From positions 1-64,000 of the forward strand of contig JAVTVY010016039.1 of assembly GCA_036873755.1 (NCBI GenBank): a DNA stretch of 64,000 nucleotides, given 5' to 3'. The DNA comes from Hanleya hanleyi (lineage: Eukaryota; Mollusca; Polyplacophora; Lepidopleurida; Hanleyidae). The notes under the pieces were generated by a model. That model was not told where the DNA came from, did no database searches, and saw nothing but the letters and a program-made list of their open reading frames with translations. Shown one piece after another: positions 10,546 through 20,456 of this stretch. Within the stretch, counting starts at the first letter, position 1. The number at the start of each line of letters is the position of its first letter. Position numbers and translations under genes: made by a program.

Positions 10546-10869
10546 TCATTGCCACAGCGTCAGGGTCAATAGGGCACAGACCATTACTAGGCCAACGAGC
10601 CGTCGCTGGTTCAGGCGTGAGCGCTCGTGGTGCATAGCCCGAGCATCAAGGATGGCTCTCATAGTCCAGTAGGGGTGGGTGATAGCACACCTCTCCATCG
10701 AGTGCACTCTGTCAAGGACCGCTTCTGTGAACTCTTTCAGAATCTGGCGTCGCCCCTCGTCGTCACCATCTGCAAACATGGACCGAACCACTGCTCGGTA
10801 ACCCTTGAGTGAATTAACCACGCTCGCATGCTGTAAAATGCGAGTCACATAGGGCTGTGTCTCCGTCAT
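10546..10869 (-). CDS. Polinton gene C: small protein with C-terminal membrane segment
   Basis: A 107-residue frame from ATG 10869; this start is chosen over 10932 because a TATA box (10913-10921) lies 44-52 bp upstream, as for the neighbouring genes. The protein is mostly helical (SLKGYRAVVRSMFADGDDEG, ILKEFTEAVLDRV) and ends with one membrane segment, LVGLVMVCALLTLTLW. The GYRxxxR...EF pattern weakly recalls LYR-motif proteins, but that is low confidence. It is the first gene of the minus-strand cluster C-A-B-integrase. No second copy was seen at 17-21 kb. Function unknown. Confidence 0.5.
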   Translation of the reverse strand: MTETQPYVTRILQHASVVNSLKGYRAVVRSMFADGDDEGRRQILKEFTEAVLDRVHSMERCAITHPYWTMRAILDARAMHHERSRLNQRRLVGLVMVCALLTLTLWQ

Positions 10870-10912
10870 GGCTCTGCAACCGTAGGAATGTGGATGTGGG
10901 ATCAGAGGGACG

Positions 10913-10921
10913 TGTTTTATA
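10913..10921 (-). promoter_or_regulatory. TATA box of gene C
   Basis: TATAAAACA on the minus strand, 44-52 bp before the chosen ATG. Confidence 0.5.
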
Positions 10922-10932
10922 GACCATATCAC

Positions 10933-11480
10933 TCATACTGGCCTATACGTAGCTCTAAGGGTGTAGTCCGTGATAAGTACTATTCTGATTGGTTAGTGCA
11001 AAAAGAGAGCAACAACAACAACACTAGATTACAGGTCAATCTTTTTATTATACCAACGTGACCTGCGTGCGGCCGGATAACCCGCGCGCTGCGTGCGGCC
11101 GGATAACCCGCGCACTTCCGGATGATCCCGCGCAGGCATGCGGCCGGGCCGGGGAAAACCCAGTGGGAAGTGCCCGGATGTTGAAAAGGTCCCGGATGTA
11201 CAAGAACCCGGATGGACGCGCGGACAGCACCGAAAGCCTACCGTGGGGACCCCAAGTCGCCGACACAGAGGCATGGAAAAACCCGATACTTATCGATTGG
11301 CTGATTTATCGACCGCTCATTGGTTCTTTTTTTTCGACCGCTGATTGGTCCAAATTGAACTGTCCACCTAGCCCCAGGTTAATCTGGAATCCTACCAAGC
11401 TCGTAATCACCGCCACAACAGCGCCCCCTGGCGGATGCAAGAGTTACCTCCGCCGGCAAAATGTTACTTTAAATAGCCTT
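10933..11480. other. Polinton flank, GC-rich, with short tandem repeat
   Basis: No gene. A ~27-bp unit (GCGTGCGGCCGGATAACCCG) is tandemly repeated at 11064-11117. The phrase CCCGGATGTTGAAAAGGTCC at about 11171 matches, inverted and with changes, a segment at about 33120 in the loop of the large inverted repeat, which links both places to one element family. Confidence 0.45.
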
Positions 11481-11490
11481 TCTATACTAC

Positions 11491-11610
11491 TCGCGTCTCC
11501 GGCCATCTAAGATCCCTGGAGCTTGCGTGGCCTCGGCGGCCCCTGGATCCTCGCCTATTTGTGCTGTGATAGTGCCCCCCCCCAATCACCAATTGCTTCC
11601 GCCGTGCCTG
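11491..11610 (-). repeat. R2 dispersed repeat, copy b
   Basis: Reverse complement of R2: starts CAGGCACGGCGGAAGCAATT at 11610 and reaches the GGCCGGAGACGCG segment, then is truncated relative to copies a and c. Confidence 0.6.
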
Positions 11611-12425
11611 TGTAGATGTGGTCAAATGGCATGTCTGAGTTGCCTTCGTATCTGTGGATGTCTGTATTTCACACATTACACTAATGTCTTTGAATTCTTG
11701 AGGTTCTGTCTGTGAAGATAGATTGATGGACGCCGGTGTTGTTTCTGTTATAGATAACTGGTGAGATAGAAGTTTGATGAATTTCAGCTACAGAACGTTG
11801 ATTATCTGTACGCGCTTGTTCCTTCTTGTTCTGAGATTGATATAAGTTTCTACTCGATTTCTGTCTCGGTGATAGCTTGAGGGGGATTTTCAGAAAAGTC
11901 AACTGTATCTTTACTCCATTTTATCATCAGGCGAACTCATGAGCCCTAATCGTTGATATTCCAATGTAAACCCGCATGACTGCCTTGGAAAAGCGCCGAA
12001 AGTAACTTCTGTAATGCATTGATCACGTTGAAGTTGGGGTAGAGCTAGGTACCGTTATGGATCGACTGTTACAAAGTATATGTAACAGGCCTCTCTTCTC
12101 CACCAAATGTAGGGCTCCGTTTCGTCAGAGTTGTATGTCGTTTAAATGAAAGACAAGTCGCTTATATGTTTGAACTCGAATACTAACTTTGGAACATTAA
12201 TAGGTTTTGGCACAATCAACACCTAGACATGCTGCTGTCTATCATCTTCTTTAGACAGGAAAGTTATTGTGAAACGTTGTGATACAGAGACATCTGGAAT
12301 CACAAGTATTTCTGTGTCAACTATCTGAGTGGCTGATCAATCTTACAGATGACAATAAAACAGTCAATTAATATATTATAACTAAAATAATACTATCGGA
12401 TCACAAAGTGTATACAATGATCTTG
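11611..12425. other. No recognisable feature
   Basis: AT-rich DNA with short open frames only; nothing identified. Confidence 0.45.
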
Positions 12426-13790
12426 GGAGAGATACAGGCAGGTTTTAGAAAAAGCAGGATATGTCCTGGGCAAAATGAACCCCTACCAAACTCCGGAACG
12501 ACAAAAAATTTAGAGCTGACACTCCTTGACTTTATAGTTTATCATTTCGGGGTCATTTTGAGCCTATTTGCATAACCCCTGAGTAGAGAATCATGGGCAA
12601 ATTCAAGATGGCGCTCACCTCGGGTACCAGAAAAAGGATTTTTTCGTCATTTTCTTCAAAATTTCTGCTTTTCGCGATGAAAAGTGAACAAAAAACTATT
12701 TTATTTCACATCACATTAATATTTACTAATTTATCACGCAGTTTATGCGGAAAAATAGCATAAATGAAAAATTCGAAAAATTTGACCCGTTAAAACCGAC
12801 CGAAAAATGCCGTTTTCGAAAATGACGTCACCAAAGGGGTCATCTTGTTTTTTTTTACATTTTTTGGTAGAGCTTGACCCAAGGGTATAGTGGTAAGTTT
12901 CATCCCCCTAGCTGAAGGGGTTAGAAAAAATAATTGAGGGGGGGGGGATCGAAATGGCCCGTCCCCAGGCCTGGACAGGTCCCCAAAAGCCCAGGCTAGA
13001 TAGGGTTAAAGCAGGGGTGTGTGTTAGCACCATTGCTCTTTTAAATATCCTTGACGGGGTTACGAAAAGGACCAGAAGGGAGCTGGTGGGGAGTGAGTAT
13101 TGGGGAAGCAAACAATTCCTGGGAACTTTGTTTTTTGCAGATGATATAGTTATATTTGCAAAAACGAAAGAATTAGTTTATCCTGGATGTAGTAGGGAAG
13201 TTTGGATTTGAAAGAAAAATAATCTACAGCCCAACAAAGAGTTGCATCATGGTCGATAGTCCGGTTAAACCAGGAGGGGAGAACTGCAGCTTTGGAAGTC
13301 TAGAATTGAAGCAGCGGAAGAACATGTCCGGGAGATAGAAGAGGCGATGAAAATATGTACCTAAAGTACAAAAGCAAGATATGGTAGCAAAGGCAAAGAG
13401 AATATTGAGGATAGTCCAGGCCATTTATAGTGCCAACACTGTAACGGAAGTATGTACACAAGAATAGTGTTTTAGAGAATTGCAGTGACTACAATTTTGG
13501 TCGCGGAGGAGATGGCGAGACTATGTGGGAAAGCATTGGTAGTATTGAATTTGGTGGTACTACAAGCAGGGAGGTGGATACTAGGAGTGAACCGAAAGAC
13601 TTCAATAGAAGCTATCTATGGAGAACTTGGGTGGAGCAGAGTGGCTGAGAAAATAGGAATATTGAAGCTAAACTACTATGGGCGTCTCGTTAGAATGGAG
13701 GAGAATAGATGGGCAAATAAGTACATGGGGGTACGGTTTCAAAAAAGAAAAAAACACAGACCAGGTGGTTCACGGAAGTAGAAACGATCA
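12426..13790 (+). pseudogene. Degenerate LINE reverse transcriptase, interrupted
   Basis: Pieces of a non-LTR RT appear in order on the plus strand: EIQAGFRKSRICPGQ near 12430 (RT block with E-x-QAGFR), then GVTKRTRRELVGSEY and FLGTLFFADDIVIFAKTKE at 13050-13180 (catalytic A-DD), and a C-terminal part WILGVNRKTSIEAIYGELGW with LNYYGRLVRMEENRW at 13485-13790. Between the first two blocks, about 12480-12950, lies ~470 bp of non-coding DNA with GC-rich ends and poly-T/G runs, probably an insertion. Frame breaks are frequent. The clade cannot be set by eye (RTE/Rex-like or related). Confidence 0.6.
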
Positions 13791-13984
13791 GCACAAAATA
13801 TGATGTTTAATTAACAGAAACTGGGGGTTATTAATAGATATATGGATAAGAAAGCAGGATATGAAATATGTCTTGTTTTCTGTGAAAGGTACAGGTTAAG
13901 GAGAGCTGGCCATTGACTATGTGCGCAAGAAATACCTTTCCTTGAGGGTATTATAGACTTCCGGGAAGTAAACATGCACACAGA

Positions 13985-14400
13985 GCAGGACGCGTTTTAC
14001 TTGCCTCGTATCAAAGAAACGACTGACTTCTTGGCAGTTGCGACTTGGTTAGTTGTCTGGATTTAAAATCTGACTACTGGCGGATGAAATTGGAAGAGTT
14101 CCACAAAAGGCAAACAGTTTTAAGGTCAGATCTTTGGGCCTATTTAAATGTAAAGCCATGCCTTTTGGGCTAATAAATGCTCTGTCTACGTTTCAGCGAA
14201 TGATGGGGAAAAAATCTTTGGCCTGCATCCAGACGCCCTTCTAATCTACTTAAATGATATAGTTTTCCATTCGAAACCATTCCACAACTGCGAAGAAGCA
14301 GCTCAGAAGAATAACACTGGTATTCTAATGACTGCAGGAGGCTAAATTAAAACTAAAGGTATTTCTCCAAAGACAGAGTTCTGTACTTATGTACTTCGAA
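13985..14400 (+). pseudogene. Ty3/Gypsy RT fragment
   Basis: DAFYLPRIKETTDFLA is followed, in a shifted frame, by LDLKSDYWRMKLEEFHK and then FGLINALSTFQRMM and HPDALLIYLNDIVFHS. These match Gypsy RT blocks (PLPRIDD, LDLKSGYWQ, FGLTNAPATFQ, YLDDI), with YLDD changed to YLND. Several frameshifts make it a dead fragment. It lies on the opposite strand from the Gypsy remnants at 4.5-6.6 and 23.8-25.5 kb. Confidence 0.65.
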
Positions 14401-14575
14401 AAGGGGATGGCAGCTGATCTATAGAAGACGGCAGCCCCGAAAACACGTCCTCGGTGCCGGTAAAGGGAGATAACTGGTAGAGGGCGCTACAGCCAATGCG
14501 GTCCCACGTGGCTGTGAGCTGCGCGTAAAGTCGGGTGTAATACTAGCTCCGACCGATAGTGAAACGATAGTAACG

Positions 14576-14691
14576 ATGGATTTTGACGCTGTTACTTCGA
14601 AATATGGCGGTCTGACGATCCTCCAGCTCCGAGCAGAACTAAAAAAGAGGGGTGCTAAATTAGCTGGGCGTAAAAAAGATCTAGTGGAGAG
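14576..14691 (+). CDS. Orphan first exon encoding a SAP domain
   Basis: From ATG 14576 the frame reads MDFDAVTSKYGGLTILQLRA and continues with ELKKRGAKLAGRKKDLVE, which fits the SAP DNA-binding helix-turn-helix (L-x-x-LR-x-ELKKRG-x-x-x-GRKxxLxER). The exon ends at GAGAG followed by GTAAGA, a good 5' splice site at 14692, phase 2. The upstream ~150 bp is CpG-richer than its surroundings. No following exon is recognisable before R1 copy c at 15046, so the rest of the gene was lost or is far away. SAP exons of this type often start transposon-derived genes with nuclease domains in invertebrates; that link is inference. Confidence 0.5.
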
Positions 14692-15045
14692 GTAAGATCA
14701 CTGATTGAAAAACTAGTGCTGAGAGGGGGGTCGGTTCTAGTAGTATTTGTAATGCCGCTTTTGGACGGGTATCTTTGTAAAATTATCACATTAGGATTCC
14801 TGTTAGGTCGCTGAAAAAGTAGAATTTTATATATATATCGGCAACCTAGGGATAAGTGTGAATGAGGTAATGGGTTAGAGAAGCCAGGAGGTATAGTATT
14901 AAACTGCATGCGGATGGTTCGGGGGGGGGGGGGAGAGCTGTTAGACCACCGCCTTCGTACGTGCGGGGCACAATTCACGACATTCCATGGATATTGTTCC
15001 TGTTCTGAAATATCGACTTCCCGCACACTATACCCCGTCTTCTCG

Positions 15046-15262
15046 GCCATTAAAGAATATTCGCGTCCATATTGCAAAGACCTTTTCCATATTCCATATA
15101 ACATCATTAGCACCAAATTCAAAAAGACAATCATAGTATACATAAATATCGGCAAGTTTCCTGCAAGAGAGAAGCGGTCAACAGTTTTCAATAATGCCGG
15201 CAAGACATCATGATGTTCCAAAAATAACAAATCCGTATCGCTGATCAGTATTCTTAGTCCAT
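15046..15262 (-). repeat. R1 repeat, copy c
   Basis: Reverse-oriented R1 lacking the terminal ~50 bp of the constant end. On the minus strand it carries an open frame (start 15230) with FLEHHDVLPALLKTVDRFSL, then FMYTMIVFLNLVLMMLYG, continuing well beyond R1. Confidence 0.7.
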
Positions 15263-16554
15263 ATGATATTCGTTGCCAACGAACGTGGCAGAGGTAAGAA
15301 AGTTCTTTTGATTGATGGGGTTAGACAGTCGATTCGTCAAAGATTTTGTCACGGAGGTGAATATGATCCTGGAGTGAAGGGAGTCGAGATGTGGTCTGAA
15401 TAGAACCAGAAGTTGTTGTCGTCAGCCCCAGTTCTAGAGTATGCCAAATATGATATGATTAGCCATTCCTTCTGCATCTGGGGGAGTTGCATTTAAGTGC
15501 ATATGTGTCATGAGGATTGAGCAAGTGATTATTCTGCTTGCAAGTGTGAGTTTATACCTCTGAAATCGGCCGGATGCACACCGGTTAGAAATTCGCATTG
15601 GCAACAATCTCTTAACCTACGTTTGATATCGGCGAAGGTTGATTGCACAGGTCATATCGGGCATACGATTTTAGGATTTCGTATCGAGCTGGCAAGGGAA
15701 ATATCCATGCTGATACTATGTAGAAGATACTGTATCCGTACTTTACGGAGATAGCACTCTGGTAAGAGAGTGGAGCTGTGAGAGGATAGCCCGGGATTGG
15801 GAGAAGTTTAGTGTGATAGAGACCGGTGTGTGGTACTTGTTTCGGTGTTTATATAGTGTTGCCAAAGATTGCACGCAGAAGGTGCTGAGCATCTTATGCG
15901 ATGACGTGAGCGAATATCTCCGAAACAATTTATGATTTTTAACTCAAAGTTTGTTTCCTTTCTTTGTAGGTCTGGAAAATTGTCTAACTATTCTTTGCAT
16001 TTATTCTTCACTTGGTGGCACTGCAGTAGTGATCATAGTAGTGATCATACCTTTCTGACACGTTTTCTTTCCAGCGACCTGTTAGATTGTTCATGAAATT
16101 ATGTTATAGTGACCATTAAGGAAAGACGGATTGAAAAAATTTTGCTTCTGGTATCACAATAAGGGGTGATTTTAGGCAACGTCAAATCAGATCATTGACG
16201 TCAATTGGGAATTTGGTGATTTGATCAGTTGTATTTTGGGGTAAATAAGGCTACCTACCACGAGTAAAATATTTTCTCTTGCAATTCAAAATTACCATTT
16301 TAATGAAAAATTTGCTCTACCGCCATCACCATTTAAAATGCTAATCTATAAAAACAAAACAAAAAAATCTTTTTTCTCTTAAGGGAATTTCCCTGATATC
16401 TAGTTTGTTACATTCATTCACCTTTAGGTACCAATGTCAAGATCCATCTAGGGAAAGATTTCTCACACGTAAATAGTGTCATGGTTTGTTGGATTGTCTT
16501 GAAATATGGTATTAGTGAACGGGCAGGACAGACATCGAATTGAAAAGACATTCG
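15263..16554. other. No recognisable feature
   Basis: AT-rich, no family resemblance in any frame, no clear repeat. Confidence 0.45.
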
Positions 16555-16687
16555 TGTATGTATACTATGATTGTCTTTTTGAATTTGGTGCTAATACTGT
16601 TATATGGAATAGGTCTTTGGATTATGGACGCGGATATTCTCTAATGGACGACGGCTGGATTATGAATGACGGACTAGACGCTTGTAA
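16555..16687 (+). repeat. R1 repeat, copy d (left-truncated)
   Basis: Starts inside R1 at TATGTATACTATGATTGTC and ends at GACGCTTGTA, preserving the constant right end. Confidence 0.8.
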
Positions 16688-17149
16688 TCTGGTATAATAG
16701 AACAGGATGTTTCAGGGTATCTTGAAATCGAACCCTTTATGTCAATTGGAAATTAGTTCATTCTAAGAGAGAAAAGTTATAAATAGTGTGGTCAGACCTG
16801 AATATATTAGATATATATATAAAACACTGAAATCCTAATTAGAATGGTTGTTTTCAAAACCTGTACTCTTATACAAATGTGTTAGGTGTCACGAGAAGTA
16901 TTCTTATAAGTGCTAAAACGTGTATGTCCTATTGGGGTGAAATTGTGGATGAGAACTCCAGGATAAGTGTTTCTGTTCTATCCCATGCAAAATTTATAGT
17001 TTGATAAACTTGATCAAATCTGACCGACTGCATGCTCAGCAGTTGTGAGGATAACTGTCTAATTCATGTAATGCAAACAATAAATTTCCCTGGCATCGAT
17101 CGTGCTGCCATCTGGAGGGTGATCTCCCCTGATTCGAACATTTGCATGT

Positions 17150-18480
17150 TAATCTATACAAGGAATGCATGTATAGGATAGGGGTGGTCATTTTTTTCTT
17201 GTGGATTTTACTATGGGGTGTGGCATCTTGTTTTCTTCGTCTCACGATGGGAGGGGTCTCGAAGCCAAGCGGTGAATTTTTTTGAAAAAGTCACTGCGCA
17301 TGCGCACTGGGCAGGCAGATCGGGTGGACTTTTTGGGGTCTAGGTGGGCCCCTAGTGGTCCGATTGGGTCGAGTGGGGTATCAGTCTGAAGCATTGTGAT
17401 GTGGAGCTGACGTCATTCCGCGAATGCGCAGTAAAAAGGGGGCATGGGAATGAACTTTTTGGGGTCGAAGTGGGCCACTAGTGGTCCAAATGGGTCGTGG
17501 GAGGTGTCAAAGTGAAGCGCTCCTCCAGGGCGACCAAGTCATGGGTGGCTGCATGTAAAATTAGGGTTGGGTTTGAACATATAGAAAGCGGAACACGGAC
17601 TTTACCTCTAAAATAGAGAAAATTACAACGCATATAAGGAAAGTGGGAAGAGGTGCCGACATACTGACAGAGCCACATGACTTCACAATATAGTCTTCCG
17701 GTTAACCTATTCTAAAGCACATACCAAGAATCTAACGATTCGTGATATGTGTTGTATCTCCGGTACGCTTTTATTGTACCTGTTCATGTGGCAACTTGGA
17801 TGACATGACCTCATGGCCCCTAGCACCGGCATAAGCGGTATTAGATACAAATTTAGAGAGCTATGATGGAAATGCTCTGACAACTCGTATATTGGTAATT
17901 GGTGAGCTGTGTCGCTGTGACAATTCGTACACTGGGGATTGGTGAGCTGTAACGTCGTCAGATGAAAATGACGGCATCTAACACAAAAGACTAGTCTGTA
18001 AGGCCCGATGTCAACACAGCATCAACTTCCCATGCCAACATATATCAAAGACCAAAAGATCTGTACAGGGGGCGGGCCTCGGGGACGAAACGTCCACCAG
18101 CAGAATCTCGCCATATACAGGTAAAAATTACAAAGCATATAAGTTGTATATGCAGGGTTTATATAAACCCCTATCAACCAGGTCTAGAGGGGCTAATAAT
18201 GAAAAGCGGAACACGGACTTTACCCTAAAATAGGGAAAACCCTATCAACCAGGTCTAGAGGAGCTAAGATGGCTTCCCGGTGGATCGGAGCCTGCCGAGA
18301 GAGGCCGGGTTTGTTAGTGGGTGTATGTAAATTTAGGAATGAGTTTGAACATATAAAAAGCGGAACACGGACGTTACCCCTAAACCATGGGGAATCATGG
18401 ATTGAGGTCACAAAGGTCATATGCCCCAGGGTCAATACGACAGAATAAGATTTTTCAAAGGTGTCACGAGACGTATACGG
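17150..18480. repeat. Polinton-associated terminal-repeat-like block
   Basis: Made of segments shared with the 28-36 kb inverted repeat: CTAGTGGTCC with GGTCGAGTG and GGTGTCAAAGTGAAGC, TCATGGGTGG, ATATAAAAAGCGGAACACGG (18351-18370) with variants at 17580 and 18200, and GACTTTACC. It directly precedes Polinton gene A on the plus strand, which is why I regard this repeat family as terminal DNA of the Polinton. The middle (17700-18120) is less repetitive. Confidence 0.55.
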
Positions 18481-18482
18481 GG

Positions 18483-18575
18483 CTATATATATACGAGGGT
18501 CAGTCAGAGTGTGCATCATTCACCGTTCGTCATTTGGTCAACCATGTCACCAAGGGACCTGGCCATAAATTCGAG
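18483..18575 (+). promoter_or_regulatory. Two tandem promoter units before gene A
   Basis: CTATATATATACGAG (18483-18497) and CCATAAATTCGAG (18563-18575) are each followed by GGTCAGTCAGAGTGTG and an ATG (18544 and 18622). The duplicated unit matches that before the minus-strand gene A. Confidence 0.6.
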
Positions 18576-18621
18576 GGTCAGTCAGAGTGTGTGTCATTGA
18601 ACGTTCGTCATTTAGTCAACC

Positions 18622-19310
18622 ATGTCACCAGTCCTACGAGCCGTCCTTCCCCTTACAACACAGGTAGGGTTACACGTCTATGAAGACAAAGTCACCATCG
18701 TAGAAGACCGTGGAGATGTTTGCTGGTCGCGCGCTGAGACCATATCGAATACGGTTACGCTACACCGTGACGGCTGGACCAAATGTAAACGGGTATTGAG
18801 CGGTGAGCTCGACGGGAACATCATCCACATAGACAATGCCATCTACGTACACCGTGGACCATTCTTCCCACGCCTGGGGCGTTACCAGGATCCTACGCGA
18901 AGATTCACCCTAGACCCTGATCTGCAGACAGCCTTCGAGAAGTGGTGCCCATTGTGGACAAGCTGTTTACACCGGATTAGCGGTCAGCTGTTCAGTTGGG
19001 CTGGGCTAATGCCCGGCGTGAAACGGCGACAGAAACCATTGAGTAAATCATCAACAAGGAGGAAGACGAGAGGGACTATCCGGTTCTCACCTCCTTGATC
19101 TACAAACTTAAGACCCGTAGTCCACCGTCGGAAGAAGACGACGTCATAGATTATCCGGATATGCTCAGTCAACCCAGTGACAATCGCATCCATGAAGAGC
19201 CCCATGAAAGCATCCAGAAAGGAACTTTGACCCCAGTGCCAGATATTCACAGAAAATATGCGATGTACTTTTCATGTTGCTATCCCATGATGCACCATAT
19301 TGAAGGCTAA
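18622..19310 (+). pseudogene. Polinton gene A, copy 2, frameshifted
   Basis: From ATG 18622: MSPVLRAVLPLTTQVGLHVY, then DGWTKCKRVLSGELDGNIIH and RRFTLDPDLQTAFEK in one frame. The sequence leaves the frame near 18940 and the conserved tail (DDVIDYPDMLSQPSDN) is found in another frame at 19135-19180. It is the better preserved of the two A copies in its first 100 residues. Shared segments with B show an ancient duplication. Function unknown; PC4-like ssDNA binding is one possibility. Confidence 0.65.
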
Positions 19311-19372
19311 TAAATAGAGCCGATTTTTTAGGACTGGACTCACTTATCTTAAACCCTGCGACGTGAAAGGTC

Positions 19373-19727
19373 CAGCTTACCGCTGACCCGGAATCCAGTC
19401 CCTACTGAGGAGGGAAACTTTACCACAGATCCTGACGAACCGCCCATAGAAGTATTACCGATACAGGAAGCTGTGAGTACGATCTACCAACGTCATTGCC
19501 CTACCATCCGGCACTGTTTTTACCGCCATCGCCCTATATTGGACACCCGTCTCCCCCACTACGCCTATACTATTTTTGAGGACCAACCTACAGCCTTCAA
19601 ATTAAATCTTACCTTTGGGTATTTATTACGGCATAAGGAGACAGACCAACTCCGGTACTTTTACCCCAGTCACAATACTCTCATGTTCGACCAGCCCGGC
19701 ACTGGACCAACTAGAGACCTTGGATAG
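19373..19727 (+). pseudogene. Polinton-type protein fragment, copy 2
   Basis: The plus frame with VSTIYQRHCPTIRHCFYRHR and FKLNLTFGYLLRHKETDQL, then RYFYPSHNT, aligns along its length with the fragment at 1-365. It breaks off after FDQPGTGP. It lies between A and B here, whereas no copy of it lies between A and B in the minus-strand cluster at 8-11 kb; gene content therefore differs between copies or has been rearranged. Confidence 0.55.
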
Positions 19728-19843
19728 CTTGGAATGGGCCCGACACCAAATGGCAGGTGGAGATGACGACGAATGTTACGTTTTACGTGACTAAAATGGT
19801 CGACCATCCGATTCTTTGATCTCATGTCATGGACTTTTCTTCC

Positions 19844-19856
19844 CTATAAATATGAG
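19844..19856 (+). promoter_or_regulatory. TATA box of gene B copy 2
   Basis: CTATAAATATGAG, 36-48 bp before ATG 19892; matches the box of the intact gene B. Confidence 0.6.
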
Positions 19857-19891
19857 AGAGAGTCACATCTTGTGCCATTCACGTACTGACA

Positions 19892-20331
19892 ATGACGGAA
19901 CATATAAAAGGGGCGTTTCTCAGCTTGACCCCCGAGGTCTTCCTGTACGTCTATGCGGATAAGGTTGATATCATGGAGGAGGGAGACATCTGTGATGCGA
20001 ACCCTACGCAACCGCGTCCGGGAGGGCTGGACCAAGTTCAAACGGGTGTTATCTGGTGAACTGGACGGCGACCTCATCCACTTGTGTCACGATGTGTACG
20101 TCCGACGCGGCCCCTTCTTTGCTCAATTGGCTGGGCTAGATGGGGGTACAGTGTATTTTACCCTTCACCCTGTTCTATGGTCCGCGTTGGAAGATGCCGT
20201 GGCGGATGTGGATGAAGTGCTTACGGAGGAAGAGCGGTCATCATACGAGTTGGACTGGCCATTTGCCATGGACGATGTGCTGGCAGAAGCCAAAGGGAAA
20301 AATCAGAAAGAAACTCCGACCCCGGACCAAT
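19892..20331 (+). pseudogene. Polinton gene B, copy 2, frameshifted
   Basis: From ATG 19892 the frame matches intact B (MTEHIKGAFLSLTPEVFLYV) up to about 20010, where a short deletion removes the HIRLSR segment and shifts the frame; REGWTKFKRVLSGELDGDLI follows in the new frame to 20331. The C-terminal tail of the open frame after 20331 is R1 sequence, not the original protein end. Confidence 0.65.
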
Positions 20332-20405
20332 TACAAGCGTCTAGTCCGTCATTCATAATCCAGCCGTCGTCCATTAGAGAATATCCGCGTCCATAATCCA
20401 AAGAC
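20332..20405 (-). repeat. R1 repeat, copy e (short)
   Basis: Only the right ~74 bp of R1, from the constant end (TACAAGCGTCTAGTCC on the plus strand) to the TTTGGATTATGGACGCGG segment. It is fused to the 3' end of gene B. Confidence 0.75.
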
Positions 20406-20413
20406 ATACCCGT

Positions 20414-20424
20414 CATATATAAAC
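20414..20424 (+). promoter_or_regulatory. TATA box of integrase copy 2
   Basis: CATATATAAACG about 33-43 bp before ATG 20457, followed by the same GGGTCCATCATCATTTGTCA leader as copy 1. Confidence 0.55.
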
Positions 20425-20456
20425 GATAGAGCCGGGGTCCATCATCATTTGTCACC

